Source: Flavobacterium sasangense DSM 21067 (GTDB taxonomy: Bacteria; Bacteroidota; Bacteroidia; Flavobacteriales; Flavobacteriaceae). Taken from it: a stretch of 64,000 bases of DNA. This document shows, in pieces, positions 18,528 through 27,660 of this stretch. A model generated the notes under the pieces. It did not search any database. It had not been told where the DNA came from and saw only the letters and a program-made list of their open reading frames with translations. The stretch lies in NCBI RefSeq assembly GCF_000686885.1, contig NZ_JMLU01000005.1:100637-164636 (forward strand), given 5' to 3'. The translations under genes and the position numbers were made by a program. Numbering within the stretch: position 1 is the first letter of the stretch; the number at the start of each line of letters is the position of its first letter.

Positions 18528-19456
18528 TTTAAATTTTGAATGTAGTTTAGTGAAAATAATTTGTCCTTTTCAAGTTGGGCTTGTAAATCTGAAAGCGAAT
18601 TGAATTTTCGCTCGTCTCTAATATGTTCTAGGATTGATATTTTTAATTTTTCATTGTAGATATTTTCACTCATATCAAAATAATGAACTTCAATTGATTG
18701 GTCATTTTCTCCAATTGTTGGATTTTTGCCAATATTCATCATACCAAAATACAGACTATCGTTAATTTCACTAGACACTATGTAAACCCCATTTTTAGGC
18801 AACAATTTATAACTTTCGTTAATCTGAATATTAGCGGTTGGAAAACCTAAAGTTCTACCAATTTTTTTTCCCTCAATCACTTTTCCAGAAATAAAATAAG
18901 AATATCCTAAAAATTGATTAGCTAGTTTGATGTTTCCTTCCATCAAAGCTTTTCGTATTTTGGTAGAACTAATAGCTATTTCATCAATTTCATGAGCGTT
19001 AATTTGCTCCACTTCAAAACCATATTTTTTTCCAAATAAAATTAAATCACTAATGTCAGCTGTTCTATTTTTTCCAAAGCGATGGTCGTGACCAATAATA
19101 ATTTTATGAATATTTAATCGATCAATCAGGATTTCTTTTACAAATTCCTCTGCAGATAAATTAGAAAATGCTGCATCAAAAGGATGAATGATAAGGTTAT
19201 CGATGCCGAACTTATCTAGTAATTCTGCTTTTTCATCGATTGTATTTAACAACTTAATAGAGGTATCTTGTTGCAAAACCATTCTTGGATGCGGGAAAAA
19301 AGTAAGTAATGAAGCTTCGTAAGTATTATTTTCTTTTGCTTCAACTACTTTTTTTAAAATAGATTGATGTCCCAAATGAACACCATCAAAAGTACCAATA
19401 GTGATGATTGTTTGCTTTAATTGGTTAAAATCAAAAACAGAATAGTGGGTTTTCAA
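18524..19456 (-). CDS. ribF: Bifunctional riboflavin kinase/FAD synthetase
   Basis: About 310 aa. The N-terminal FAD synthetase domain has TIGTFDGVHLGHQSIL and GHDHRFGKNR; the C-terminal kinase domain has GRTLGFPTANIQ and NGVYIV. It converts riboflavin to FMN, then FAD. The open frame reaches 19495, but a TATCTTTG promoter box lies inside that extension; starting at the TTG at 19456 gives MKTHYSVFDF, matching the usual flavobacterial RibF beginning. Confidence 0.93.
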   Translation of the reverse strand: MKTHYSVFDFNQLKQTIITIGTFDGVHLGHQSILKKVVEAKENNTYEASLLTFFPHPRMVLQQDTSIKLLNTIDEKAELLDKFGIDNLIIHPFDAAFSNLSAEEFVKEILIDRLNIHKIIIGHDHRFGKNRTADISDLILFGKKYGFEVEQINAHEIDEIAISSTKIRKALMEGNIKLANQFLGYSYFISGKVIEGKKIGRTLGFPTANIQINESYKLLPKNGVYIVSSEINDSLYFGMMNIGKNPTIGENDQSIEVHYFDMSENIYNEKLKISILEHIRDERKFNSLSDLQAQLEKDKLFSLNYIQNLK

Positions 19457-19472
19457 ATTAAAATGGTTTCTG

Positions 19473-19480
19473 CAAAGATA
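19473..19480 (-). promoter_or_regulatory. -7 box TATCTTTG of ribF-HTTM operon
   Basis: The reverse complement of 19473-19480 fits TAnnTTTG, 16 nt upstream of the proposed TTG start. It argues against the upstream ATG at 19495. Confidence 0.5.
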
Positions 19481-19602
19481 TTTGACTTTACTCAAAGAAT
19501 AAAAGGTTTAAATTAATTATTTATTAAGCAATTTAATTAAACTAAAAAAAGAAATAATTTTGTTAATATTTTAAAAACTAGAACTATTAATCAAAAAATA
19601 TC

Positions 19603-19610
19603 TATTTTTG
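19603..19610 (+). promoter_or_regulatory. -7 box TATTTTTG
   Basis: TAnnTTTG match 22 nt before the metallopeptidase ATG. Confidence 0.5.
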
Positions 19611-19632
19611 TATTTATTAAATTTAACTAATC

Positions 19633-22467
19633 ATGAAAAAAACATTACTAATTTTAACTTTTTCTATGTTCTGTGGTTTTGTCTCAAATGCACAAACCGA
19701 GAAGTTTTGGAAAGAAGTACCTAAAAATGAAGGTATAGTTAAACACAAAAGTGTTACAAGGGAAAATTTTCCGCTAGAATTTAAATTATTTCAGCTAAAT
19801 CTTGATGGAATCAAACAGGCTTTATTAAGTGCTCCTGACAGAAAAGAACTTGACAAAAGAGGAGTAATAATCGCATTACCAAACGCAGACGGAAAATTAG
19901 AACGCTTTGAAATGTTTGAAGCATCTAATTTTGATGCAGAACTTCAAGCACAGTATCCAAACATTCGTGCCTATGCAGGTTTGGGTATTGATGATAAAAC
20001 TGCTCAAGTTCGCTTGAGTTTTGGAGTTAACTCTCTTCAAACAATGACTTTTAGAGCTAACAAATCTACTGAATTTATGGAGCCATACAATATTGATGCT
20101 ACTATTTTTTCTGTTTATAAAAAGTCAAATGTTAACAACAAATTACCTTTTACTTGCCTTACTAATGAAGAGCAACAAATTGCTGATTTAGGAAGAAACG
20201 GTAATACAACCATGACAAGCGATCCTGTTTTGAGAACATTTCGTTTAGCTTTATCATGTACTGCTGAGTATGCTAATTATTTTGGCGCTTCTAATGCTAC
20301 ACAAAGCGCATTGGTTTTAACAGCATATAACAACACCATGACACGTGTTAATGGAGTTAATAATAGAGATTTAGCTATTCATATGAACATTGTAGCTAAC
20401 TCAACAAATGTTATTTATTATAATCCAGCTACTGACCCATATTCTGACGCAGCTACAGGATCTGCGGGTGCTTGGAATGCGGAATTACAAAACACTTTAA
20501 GTTCTAGTTTAACTGGTCCAGCTACATCTTTAGTAGCAAACAATGCTGCTTACGATATAGGTCACCTATTTGGAGCTTCTGGTGGTGGAGGTAACGCAGG
20601 ATGTATTGGATGTATTTGTACCGATGATACTGCATCAACTACAGATAAAAATAAAGGTTCTGGATTCACTTCTCCTGCAGATGACGTACCATCAGGTGAC
20701 TCATTTGATATTGATTATGTAGCGCATGAAATGGGACATCAATTAGGTGCAAATCACACTTTTACACACTCAAGAGAGAACAATTCTGTAAACTATGAAC
20801 CAGGAGGAGGTTCAACAATCATGGCTTACGCTGGAATTACAAATTTTAATCTTCAAAACAACTCTGACGATTACTTTCATGCGGCAAGTATTGCTCAAGT
20901 GCAAGCTAATATGGCAACAAAAACATGTGATGTTGAAACCGCTTTAACTCATGGAGTACCAGTTGTTAATGCAGGTGCAGACTATTCAATTCCTAAAAGC
21001 ACCCCATTTACTTTAACTGGAACTATGACAGATACTGGAGGAGGAACTTTTACTTATTGTTGGGAACAATATGATGAGGCTGCAACCTACTCAGATTTGT
21101 GTACAGTTTCATTACTTAATGGAACTGAAGATAATGATTGTGTTCCTTCAGCAACAAAGACTTCAGGAGCTGTTTTCAGATCATACCCTCCTAGCACATC
21201 TCCATCTAGAACTTTTCCTAGATTAGAATCTGTATTAAGAGGTTCAGTAAGCACAGCCGGGGGAAATATTCCTGCTGAATTTTTATCTTCTGTTACAAGA
21301 ACACTTAACTTCAGATTAACAGGAAGAGATAATTCAGTTGTTGGTGGTGGTGGTTTAACACAGTTTGATAATATGGTTGTTAACGTTGCTAATAAAGACG
21401 CTTTAACCGTTTCATATCCAGCTGCTGCAAATACAGATGTTTATGCTATTGGCTCATCTCATGTTGTTACTTGGACAGGAACTACAAGTGCTACAACTGG
21501 ACACCAAACTATAGCAGGAGCGGCAAATGTAGATATTTTGTTTTCAAATGATGGAGGGCTAACATTCCCTTATACTTTATTATCAGGAACTCCTAATGAC
21601 GGTTCGCAATCAGTAACTTTACCAGCAGGTGTTTCGGGTGCTGATTGTAGATTTAAAGTAAAAGCAAGTGCAAATATCTTCTTTAATATTAGTAAATCAT
21701 TTGCTGTTGGAAATTATACATACCAAACACAAAATATTTGTACTGATTATCCTTTTACATTAAATGCAGCAATTACTGAAAGTGCAGACGCTTCTTACCC
21801 AGGAGTTGCATTAACCATTACTGATTCTTATACAATTTCAGATGCTAATTTTTATGCAAACGTAACGCATCCAAATATTGGCCAATTTAATATCTTATTA
21901 ATGGCTCCATGGCAAGCATCTTTAAACACAGCGCTTTGGTATAATAATATTACTTGTACAGGAGCAAATATGAACAAAGGGTTTGACGTTTCAGGCTCTC
22001 CTGTTAATTGCGCAACTACAAATGACGGCGGTACTTTTGTTCCTTTTTCAAGTGCTAATATTGCAGCTTATGCAGGAAATAATAGTGCTGGATCTTGGAA
22101 AGTGTATTTTAAAGATACTGTAGTAGATTCAAACGTTAGTGCTGCTTCTTTTAACACTTTTATGATTCAGTTATGTCGTACTGAACAAGTTGCCGTTTTA
22201 GCAAGTGAATCCTTCGGATTAGATAATTTTGTTATTTACCCTAATCCAAATAGTGGAAACTTTAATGTACAATTTTCTTCAAATTCAAACAATGAGATTA
22301 AAATTGTTGTACATGATTTAAGAGGAAGAGAAATTTTCACTCATAATTATAACAATTCAGGCTTATTTAACGAGTCTATTCAATTAAATAATGTTCAATC
22401 TGGAATTTATCTTGTAACAGTTCAAGATGGTGCTAGAAAAGAAGTAAAGAAAATTGTAGTTCAATAA
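19633..22467 (+). CDS. Secreted reprolysin-like zinc metallopeptidase, T9SS substrate
   Basis: 944 aa. Signal peptide 1-20 (ends SNAQ). A propeptide-like region (about 25-195) precedes the metzincin catalytic domain, with HEMGHQLGANH at 365-375 (zinc ligands H365, H369, H375, catalytic E366) and the downstream Met-turn region TIMAYAG. A beta-rich region follows, then a proprotein convertase P-like domain (about 700-850) and a T9SS type A sorting domain starting FVIYPNPNSGNF. It is an extracellular protease cleaved on export through T9SS. Terminator at 22486. Confidence 0.93.
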   Translation: MKKTLLILTFSMFCGFVSNAQTEKFWKEVPKNEGIVKHKSVTRENFPLEFKLFQLNLDGIKQALLSAPDRKELDKRGVIIALPNADGKLERFEMFEASNFDAELQAQYPNIRAYAGLGIDDKTAQVRLSFGVNSLQTMTFRANKSTEFMEPYNIDATIFSVYKKSNVNNKLPFTCLTNEEQQIADLGRNGNTTMTSDPVLRTFRLALSCTAEYANYFGASNATQSALVLTAYNNTMTRVNGVNNRDLAIHMNIVANSTNVIYYNPATDPYSDAATGSAGAWNAELQNTLSSSLTGPATSLVANNAAYDIGHLFGASGGGGNAGCIGCICTDDTASTTDKNKGSGFTSPADDVPSGDSFDIDYVAHEMGHQLGANHTFTHSRENNSVNYEPGGGSTIMAYAGITNFNLQNNSDDYFHAASIAQVQANMATKTCDVETALTHGVPVVNAGADYSIPKSTPFTLTGTMTDTGGGTFTYCWEQYDEAATYSDLCTVSLLNGTEDNDCVPSATKTSGAVFRSYPPSTSPSRTFPRLESVLRGSVSTAGGNIPAEFLSSVTRTLNFRLTGRDNSVVGGGGLTQFDNMVVNVANKDALTVSYPAAANTDVYAIGSSHVVTWTGTTSATTGHQTIAGAANVDILFSNDGGLTFPYTLLSGTPNDGSQSVTLPAGVSGADCRFKVKASANIFFNISKSFAVGNYTYQTQNICTDYPFTLNAAITESADASYPGVALTITDSYTISDANFYANVTHPNIGQFNILLMAPWQASLNTALWYNNITCTGANMNKGFDVSGSPVNCATTNDGGTFVPFSSANIAAYAGNNSAGSWKVYFKDTVVDSNVSAASFNTFMIQLCRTEQVAVLASESFGLDNFVIYPNPNSGNFNVQFSSNSNNEIKIVVHDLRGREIFTHNYNNSGLFNESIQLNNVQSGIYLVTVQDGARKEVKKIVVQ

Positions 22468-22485
22468 TTGGATTAGTAATTATAG

Positions 22486-22515
22486 AAAAAGGGAAGCTTA
22501 AAGCTTCCCTTTTTT
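22486..22515. terminator. Bidirectional terminator
   Basis: AAAAAGGGAAGCTT and AAGCTTCCCTTTTT form a 14-bp stem between two convergent genes, with A/T tracts suited to both directions. It touches the pth stop. Confidence 0.85.
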
Positions 22516-23131
22516 ATTTTCCATTATAAGTATTCATGGTGTTGTTTAAACCTGCCAAAGCGAAAGATTTTATTATTTCAGAACTAATTTCTAATCGTTC
22601 TTTTAGTTTTTCTTTTTCTTCTTCTGACCATTCGCCTAAAACATAATCAACTTGTTGCCCCTTTTTAAAAGCATCACTAATCCCAAATCTATATCTAGGA
22701 TACTCTGTTGAGTTTAATAATAATTGAATGTTTTTAAGTCCGTTATGACCGCCGTCGCTTCCTTTGGTTCTTATTCGGATAGTTCCAAAGGCTAAATTTA
22801 AGTCGTCAGTAATGACCAACATATTTTCTTTTTCGATATTTTCTTTTTCTAACCAATATTTTACCGCTTTCCCACTCAAATTCATGTAGGTATTTGGCTT
22901 AAGTAATAATAAGGTTCTTCCTTTAATTTTTAGTTCGGCTATTTCACCCAATTTTACCGTTTGAAAAGAAATTCCTTCCTTGTGAGCTAAATAATCTAAA
23001 ACTTTAAATCCGATATTGTGTCGTGTATTTGCATATTCTGAGCCAATATTTCCTAGCCCTACAATTAAGAATTTCTTCATGGGTAAACATTCTTGTTTTT
23101 GTTTCTTAAATAGATTTGATAGCCAATTCAT
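22514..23131 (-). CDS. pth: Peptidyl-tRNA hydrolase
   Basis: The core begins MKKFLIVGLGNIGSEY at 23080, with RHNIGFKVLD (catalytic His), LLLKPNTYMNLSG and SDGGHNGLKNI, all Pth signatures. It releases tRNA from peptidyl-tRNA dropped by ribosomes. The start at 23131 adds a 17-residue N-terminal extension (MNWLSNLFKK...). A TACTTTTG box ends 4 nt before that ATG, which favours 23131 on a leaderless mRNA; 23080 remains possible. Confidence 0.94.
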   Translation of the reverse strand: MNWLSNLFKKQKQECLPMKKFLIVGLGNIGSEYANTRHNIGFKVLDYLAHKEGISFQTVKLGEIAELKIKGRTLLLLKPNTYMNLSGKAVKYWLEKENIEKENMLVITDDLNLAFGTIRIRTKGSDGGHNGLKNIQLLLNSTEYPRYRFGISDAFKKGQQVDYVLGEWSEEEKEKLKERLEISSEIIKSFALAGLNNTMNTYNGK

Positions 23132-23135
23132 TTTG

Positions 23136-23143
23136 CAAAAGTA
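23136..23143 (-). promoter_or_regulatory. -7 box TACTTTTG of pth
   Basis: The reverse complement of 23136-23143. Spacing to the ATG (4 nt) is identical to that at glyS. Confidence 0.5.
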
Positions 23144-23171
23144 ATGCAAAGTTTAGATACAGAAAAGCATA

Positions 23172-23203
23172 AAAAAAGCACCAGTAAAAACTGATGCTCT
23201 TTT
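23172..23203 (-). terminator. Weak terminator-like hairpin after rplY
   Basis: AAAGCACCAG and CTGATGCTCTTT form an imperfect stem flanked by an A-run that reads as a U-tract on the minus strand. Confidence 0.5.
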
Positions 23204-23221
23204 GTATAGATTGAAAAGAAA

Positions 23222-23824
23222 TTATTTTTTCTTTTTTGCTCCTTTTTCTGCTTTTGCTGCTTCTTGAGCTGCTTTCATTGCCGCACGAGAAATTCTCACT
23301 TGACAAACTACAGTATTATCTGGGTGCATTAATTTGAAATTGTTTGTTTCTAATTTAGTTACATACAATTTATTACCCATTTGTAATTCTGAAATGTTAG
23401 CTTCAACGAAGTCAGGTAAGAATTTAGGTAAAGCTTTTACTTTTAAACGACGTTGGTTTAAACGTAAAACACCTCCTAATAATACCCCTGGAGAAGTTCC
23501 TGTAACTTTAACTGGTACTTCCATGATGATCTCTTTGTCATCACTTAATTGGAAGAAGTCAATGTGTAAAATTTTGTCAGAAACTGGGTGGAATTGAATG
23601 TCTTGCATGATAACATTGTAAGACGTTCCGTTTAACTCAACTACAACTGTGTGTGCGTTTGGAGTGTAAACCAAATCTTTAAATGCTCTTTCGTCTGCAA
23701 CAAAATGAACTGGTTGATTTCCTCCGTAGATAACGCAAGGAACCATTCCAGCATCACGTACGGCTTTAGTTGCCTTTTTACCTACGTTTTCTCTTTCTGA
23801 TCCTTTAATCGTAATTGATTTCAT
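23222..23824 (-). CDS. rplY: 50S ribosomal protein L25/general stress protein Ctc
   Basis: 200 aa, the long Ctc/TL5 form: an N-terminal 5S rRNA-binding L25 domain ([20 protein letters not shown], then VPCVIYGG) and a C-terminal beta domain from about residue 95. The tail is Ala/Lys-rich ([13 protein letters not shown]). It lies 102 nt downstream of prs on the same strand, a common pairing, and is probably co-transcribed. Confidence 0.95.
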   Translation of the reverse strand: MKSITIKGSERENVGKKATKAVRDAGMVPCVIYGGNQPVHFVADERAFKDLVYTPNAHTVVVELNGTSYNVIMQDIQFHPVSDKILHIDFFQLSDDKEIIMEVPVKVTGTSPGVLLGGVLRLNQRRLKVKALPKFLPDFVEANISELQMGNKLYVTKLETNNFKLMHPDNTVVCQVRISRAAMKAAQEAAKAEKGAKKKK

Positions 23825-23926
23825 TGTAAAATATATATAATTATTAATAATTCTGCTTTAGGCATTAAGCTTTAGGCTTTATGCTGAATGTAACAAAGGT
23901 TTTTGCTTAGAGCTTATTGCCAATAA

Positions 23927-24868
23927 TTACATCAAAAATTTACCACTGATAGAGTTGTTGTTTTGTACCATATGCATTACTTCCGCAAATAATGGCGCGC
24001 AACTTACGACTCTTATTTTCTTTGATTCTTTTCTTAACGGAATTGAATCGGTAACAATTAATTCTAATAATTTAGAATTTTCTATTTTTTCGTACGCTTC
24101 ACCTGATAAAATTGGGTGTGTACAGATTGCTCTTACACTTAAAGCTCCTTTTTCCATCATTACATCAGCTGCTTTTGCTAATGTTCCTCCGGTGTCAATC
24201 ATGTCGTCAACTAAAATAACATTTCTGCCTTTCACGTCTCCGATTAACTCCATTGTGTCAATTACATTCGCTTTTTTTCTTTGCTTGTAACAAACTACAA
24301 CGTCAGATTCTAAAAATTTAGAATATGCATACGCTCTTTTTGAACCTCCCATATCTGGAGATGCGATAGTTAAATTTTCTAAATTTAAACTTCTCACATA
24401 AGGCAAAAAGATAGTAGAAGCAAACAAATGATCTACTGGTTTTTCAAAGAACCCTTGAATTTGATCGGCATGTAAATCCATAGTCATAATTCGGGTTGCT
24501 CCAGCAGTTTCTAAAAGTTTTGCAACTAATTTAGCTCCAATTGGCACTCTTGGCTTATCTTTTCTGTCTTGTCTTGCCCAACCGAAGTAAGGGATAACCG
24601 CTGTAATATGACGGGCTGATGCTCTTTTTGCTGCATCAATCATCAATAATAATTCCATTAAATTGTCCGAACTTGGGAAAGTGGAACAAACAAGGAATAC
24701 GCGCAATCCTCTTATCGATTCTTCAAAAGAAGGCTGAAATTCGCCATCACTATATTTAGAGAACGTAATCTTACCTAGCGGAACGCCATACTTTTCAGCA
24801 ATTTGTTCGGCTAAATACACACTCTGAGAACATGCAAAAATTTTTGCTTCTGGTTCTTGATACAGCAT
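23927..24868 (-). CDS. prs: Ribose-phosphate pyrophosphokinase
   Basis: 313 aa, standard class I PRPP synthetase. Visible motifs: YFGWARQDRKDKPRVPI (ATP-binding flexible loop), MTMDLHADQIQGFF (metal and substrate binding) and the PRPP loop LVDDMIDTGGTL. It makes PRPP from ribose-5-phosphate and ATP for nucleotide, His and Trp synthesis. A TAAATTTG box lies upstream. Confidence 0.97.
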   Translation of the reverse strand: MLYQEPEAKIFACSQSVYLAEQIAEKYGVPLGKITFSKYSDGEFQPSFEESIRGLRVFLVCSTFPSSDNLMELLLMIDAAKRASARHITAVIPYFGWARQDRKDKPRVPIGAKLVAKLLETAGATRIMTMDLHADQIQGFFEKPVDHLFASTIFLPYVRSLNLENLTIASPDMGGSKRAYAYSKFLESDVVVCYKQRKKANVIDTMELIGDVKGRNVILVDDMIDTGGTLAKAADVMMEKGALSVRAICTHPILSGEAYEKIENSKLLELIVTDSIPLRKESKKIRVVSCAPLFAEVMHMVQNNNSISGKFLM

Positions 24869-24919
24869 GTTAATTTATTGTTTAGTAGTTAGTTAGTGTT
24901 GTGTTGTGTTAACGAGGTG

Positions 24920-24927
24920 CAAATTTA
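24920..24927 (-). promoter_or_regulatory. -7 box TAAATTTG of prs
   Basis: The reverse complement of 24920-24927 fits TAnnTTTG, giving a leader of about 45 nt. Confidence 0.5.
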
Positions 24928-24992
24928 GAAATAAAATCGAACTCTGAAAGGATATTTTTAACTATTTTTTTATGAATTGCAGAAATATTTTT

Positions 24993-25000
24993 TACATTTG
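24993..25000 (+). promoter_or_regulatory. -7 box TACATTTG of tRNA-Leu
   Basis: TAnnTTTG match 34 nt before the tRNA 5' end, divergent from the prs promoter. Confidence 0.55.
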
Positions 25001-25034
25001 CACCCACTTAATGATATAACCATCATTTTCCATT

Positions 25035-25114
25035 GCCCGGATGGCGGAATTGGTAGACGCGCACGACTCAAACTCGTGTACTTAGGTGTGTGGGTTCGAT
25101 TCCCACTCCGGGTA
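25035..25114 (+). tRNA. tRNA-Leu (anticodon CAA)
   Basis: Cloverleaf read by eye: acceptor GCCCGGA/TCCGGGT with a G-U first pair, D stem GCG/CGC, anticodon stem CACGA/TCGTG with loop CTCAAAC giving anticodon CAA (reads UUG), an 11-nt variable arm and T arm GTGGG-TTCGATT-CCCAC. CCA is not encoded. Its 3' end is the integration site of the island. Confidence 0.93.
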
Positions 25115-25115
25115 C
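25094..25115 (+). repeat. attL (22-bp direct repeat)
   Basis: GTTCGATTCCCACTCCGGGT plus AC, covering the T-loop, acceptor 3' strand and discriminator of tRNA-Leu. It is identical to 54607-54628. Confidence 0.9.
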
Positions 25116-25139
25116 GATTTTAACTACAAAATCATACAA

Positions 25140-25173
25140 AACCCCTTAAATAATACGATTTAAGGGGTTTTTT
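25140..25173 (+). terminator. Terminator after tRNA-Leu, supplied by the island
   Basis: ACCCCTTAAA and TTTAAGGGGT form a 10-bp stem with an 8-nt loop, then TTTTT. Being inside attL, it is island DNA that replaces the displaced chromosomal terminator now at 54631. Confidence 0.85.
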
Positions 25174-25223
25174 CATTTTCAACCCATCCAAATTATTCAA
25201 GAAATAGCATTCGCAAGGTGTCC

Positions 25224-25235
25224 AATTAGGTGACC
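25224..25235 (+). repeat. Possible integrase arm-type site, left
   Basis: AATTAGGTGACC, matched 11/12 by AATTCGGTGACC at 54543-54554 near attR. An ATTGGTCCCC segment downstream (25253-25262) adds an inverted relation to the GGGGAC before the right copy. Confidence 0.4.
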
Positions 25236-25365
25236 TATTTTGAAAATCAAAAATTGGTCCCCTAAAATGATGAAAAGCCCAATAAAATAAGGCTGTTCAA
25301 TCATTAAACATCTTGACTAAATAATAAAGAATTAGTAAATTATTTAATCAAAAGGTTACCAGACT

Positions 25366-26613
25366 ATGAATGCAAAAATCTCTTCAACATTTATTTTGAA
25401 GTCCGCTAAAATGACTTCAAAAGGACTAATTCCAATTTACATGAGAGTTACTGTAGATGGAAAACGATTCGAAATTTCTACACAAAAACAAGTGGAAAAA
25501 TCCAAATGGTCAACTGAAATGCGCAAAATGAAAGGAAATTCAGAAGAAGCTCGTTCAGTGAATGAATATCTAACATTGTTAAGCAACAAATTGTTTGAAG
25601 CGCAAAAACAACTACTTCTGGAGAATGAAGTTATCACATTTGAAACATTAAGGAATAAGTTGTTTGGTAAAGAAGAAAAAGCAATCACCATTGTAAAGGT
25701 GTTTAAAGAGCACAACGATAAAATGGATAAACTTATTGGAACTGAATATTCCTATAACACTTGGAAGAATTTCAAAACTACTTTGTCACATTTTGAAAAG
25801 TATCTTGTAGGGAGTTATAATGTTTCGGATGTTCCTGTTAAGAAAATAGATTTTGCAATGATGACCGGATTTGATTTTTATCTGAGATCTACTTTGAAGT
25901 GCAACAACAATACGACTATTAAATATGTAAAAAGTGTCGGTAAAATCATCAATATCTGTCTTGATAATGGTTGGATAGAAAAAGACCCACTATCTAACTA
26001 CAAAGCCAAACTCAAAGTTGTGGAGAGAGAATATTTAACCGAGCTTGAAATTGAAAGTATGTTGAACAAACAATTCGTAGTACCTAGATTAGAACTTGTA
26101 AGAGACATTTTTGTTTTCAGTTGTTTTACAGGTTTAGCCTATGTGGATGTGCAGCAACTTAAAAAGGAGAATATTAGCATTGGGATTGATGGTAGTAAAT
26201 GGATTTTTAAAAATCGTCAAAAGACAGATATAGCTTCAAAAATTCCATTGTTACCAGTTGCAGAAATGATTATTGATAAATATTCTGAGAATCCAGTTTG
26301 TTTGAACACAGGTAGTATTCTTCCTATTCTCTCCAATCAAAAAATGAATGCCTATCTGAAAGAAATTGCGGATGTATGCGGAATCAACAAAGAACTAACA
26401 TTCCATATAGCGCGACACACTTTTGCAACAACTGTAACATTGAGTAATGGAGTTCCTATTGAAACAGTAAGTAAAATGTTAGGGCACACAAACTTAAAAA
26501 CAACGCAACACTACGCTAAGATTTTAGACAAGAAAATTAGTGAGGATATGCAAATATTGAAAGCCAAATTCAACTCAAATTTACAAACTCAAAGTAAATC
26601 AATAAATTACTAA
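25366..26613 (+). CDS. Tyrosine recombinase (integrase)
   Basis: 415 aa, Bacteroidota type: an N-terminal Arm-DNA-binding domain (about 1-90), a SAM-like core-binding domain (about 105-210) and a catalytic domain (about 220-400). Catalytic residues seen: HIARHTFAT (His-x-x-Arg), MLGHTNLKTTQHYAK (His and nucleophile Tyr). The usual first Arg (in FTGLR) is replaced: here CFTGLAYVDV, as in many CTn-type Bacteroides integrases. First gene after attL, reading inward. Confidence 0.95.
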   Translation: MNAKISSTFILKSAKMTSKGLIPIYMRVTVDGKRFEISTQKQVEKSKWSTEMRKMKGNSEEARSVNEYLTLLSNKLFEAQKQLLLENEVITFETLRNKLFGKEEKAITIVKVFKEHNDKMDKLIGTEYSYNTWKNFKTTLSHFEKYLVGSYNVSDVPVKKIDFAMMTGFDFYLRSTLKCNNNTTIKYVKSVGKIINICLDNGWIEKDPLSNYKAKLKVVEREYLTELEIESMLNKQFVVPRLELVRDIFVFSCFTGLAYVDVQQLKKENISIGIDGSKWIFKNRQKTDIASKIPLLPVAEMIIDKYSENPVCLNTGSILPILSNQKMNAYLKEIADVCGINKELTFHIARHTFATTVTLSNGVPIETVSKMLGHTNLKTTQHYAKILDKKISEDMQILKAKFNSNLQTQSKSINY

Positions 26614-26660
26614 AAATTTTAGACTCTTGTAATATTTTTAGTATTTTTTTGCAATATTTT

Positions 26661-26704
26661 AATAGATTTTAGTTTATTTTGACAAACTAAAATCTATTTT
26701 TTTT
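26661..26704 (+). promoter_or_regulatory. Perfect 15-bp palindrome abutting the rteC-like start
   Basis: AATAGATTTTAGTTT (26661-26675) and AAACTAAAATCTATT (26684-26698) pair perfectly around an 8-nt loop, followed by T-residues up to 26704; the RteC ATG is at 26705. It can act as the integrase terminator, or as an operator or attenuator of rteC. Confidence 0.65.
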
Positions 26705-27544
26705 ATGATAACAGCTATAAAAAACAACTCCCTATTAGATTTTGAAAACGAATTAAGTTTAATCCTTAACACCTATTCCGATGAGATAGAAAAAGCAAAA
26801 AAGATAATAATGTTTATTGAAGACATTTTAAAACAGCTTTCCGATTGGTTAAAGAATCATGCCTTTGAAACGGTACAAGATGAAATCACTTTTTTTAAAG
26901 AAGTAAAACCAAACATAGTCGCTAAACTTATATTTTACAAAGAGGTTTTATTGTTGATTGCTACCCAGCCGATTGACAAAAACAAAAAAGTAAAACATTT
27001 CGAGAAAAAACTGGATTCAATCAATCAATTTCATAGAAAGAATAGAGAATTTATTAAGTACATTAAAAGTCAATCAACTCAATTTGACGAATTATACTTC
27101 ACTAGAAAAGAATACAAGGACTTAATTTTGAACGATTGTATTGTTATCAATCAAGATGCGAAACTTTGTACATCGCATGATTATTTATTAGCAAAAGTAA
27201 TTGCATACGAATTGCTTGCTTTACATGTTGAAAATAGAATAGACAATTTAAATAAATCATGTTCAATTATGAATATTCAATTCAATTCCAATCTTCATTG
27301 GACAGCTAAAAATGTCGATTTAATTGAATTGATTTATGCGTTACATGAAGCTAAAGTTTTCGATAATGGTGAAGCTGATATTAAAGAAATCACCCACGTT
27401 TTTGAAAAAGCTTTTCAAATTGAATTAGAAGACAAAGTTTACGGAAGCTTCGGAGATATAAAAAAACGTAAAACTAACCAAACTCGATTTTTAAGTCACT
27501 TACAAAAGGTTTTGGAAACCAAAATCGAAAACGATTATAAATAA
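26705..27544 (+). CDS. RteC domain-containing regulator
   Basis: 279 aa. The C-terminal half carries the RteC signature LHWTAKNVDLIELIYALHEA (about 199-218), after an all-helical N-terminal part. In Bacteroides CTnDOT, RteC is a DNA-binding activator of excision genes. Position next to the integrase and a palindrome at its start fits a role in controlling island excision. A strong terminator follows. Confidence 0.88.
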   Translation: MITAIKNNSLLDFENELSLILNTYSDEIEKAKKIIMFIEDILKQLSDWLKNHAFETVQDEITFFKEVKPNIVAKLIFYKEVLLLIATQPIDKNKKVKHFEKKLDSINQFHRKNREFIKYIKSQSTQFDELYFTRKEYKDLILNDCIVINQDAKLCTSHDYLLAKVIAYELLALHVENRIDNLNKSCSIMNIQFNSNLHWTAKNVDLIELIYALHEAKVFDNGEADIKEITHVFEKAFQIELEDKVYGSFGDIKKRKTNQTRFLSHLQKVLETKIENDYK

Positions 27545-27578
27545 AGACAACTAAATTCATTCAAAAAGTATAAAAATC

Positions 27579-27616
27579 GTTCCCAAGTTGGTACCAACTT
27601 GGGAACTTTTCTTTTT
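27579..27616 (+). terminator. Intrinsic terminator
   Basis: GTTCCCAAGTTG and CAACTTGGGAAC form a perfect 12-bp stem with GTAC loop, followed by TTTTCTTTTT. Confidence 0.9.
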
Positions 27617-27660
27617 CAAATGCGATTGTTTTGTACCAAATAACTACAAAAAATAGCATT

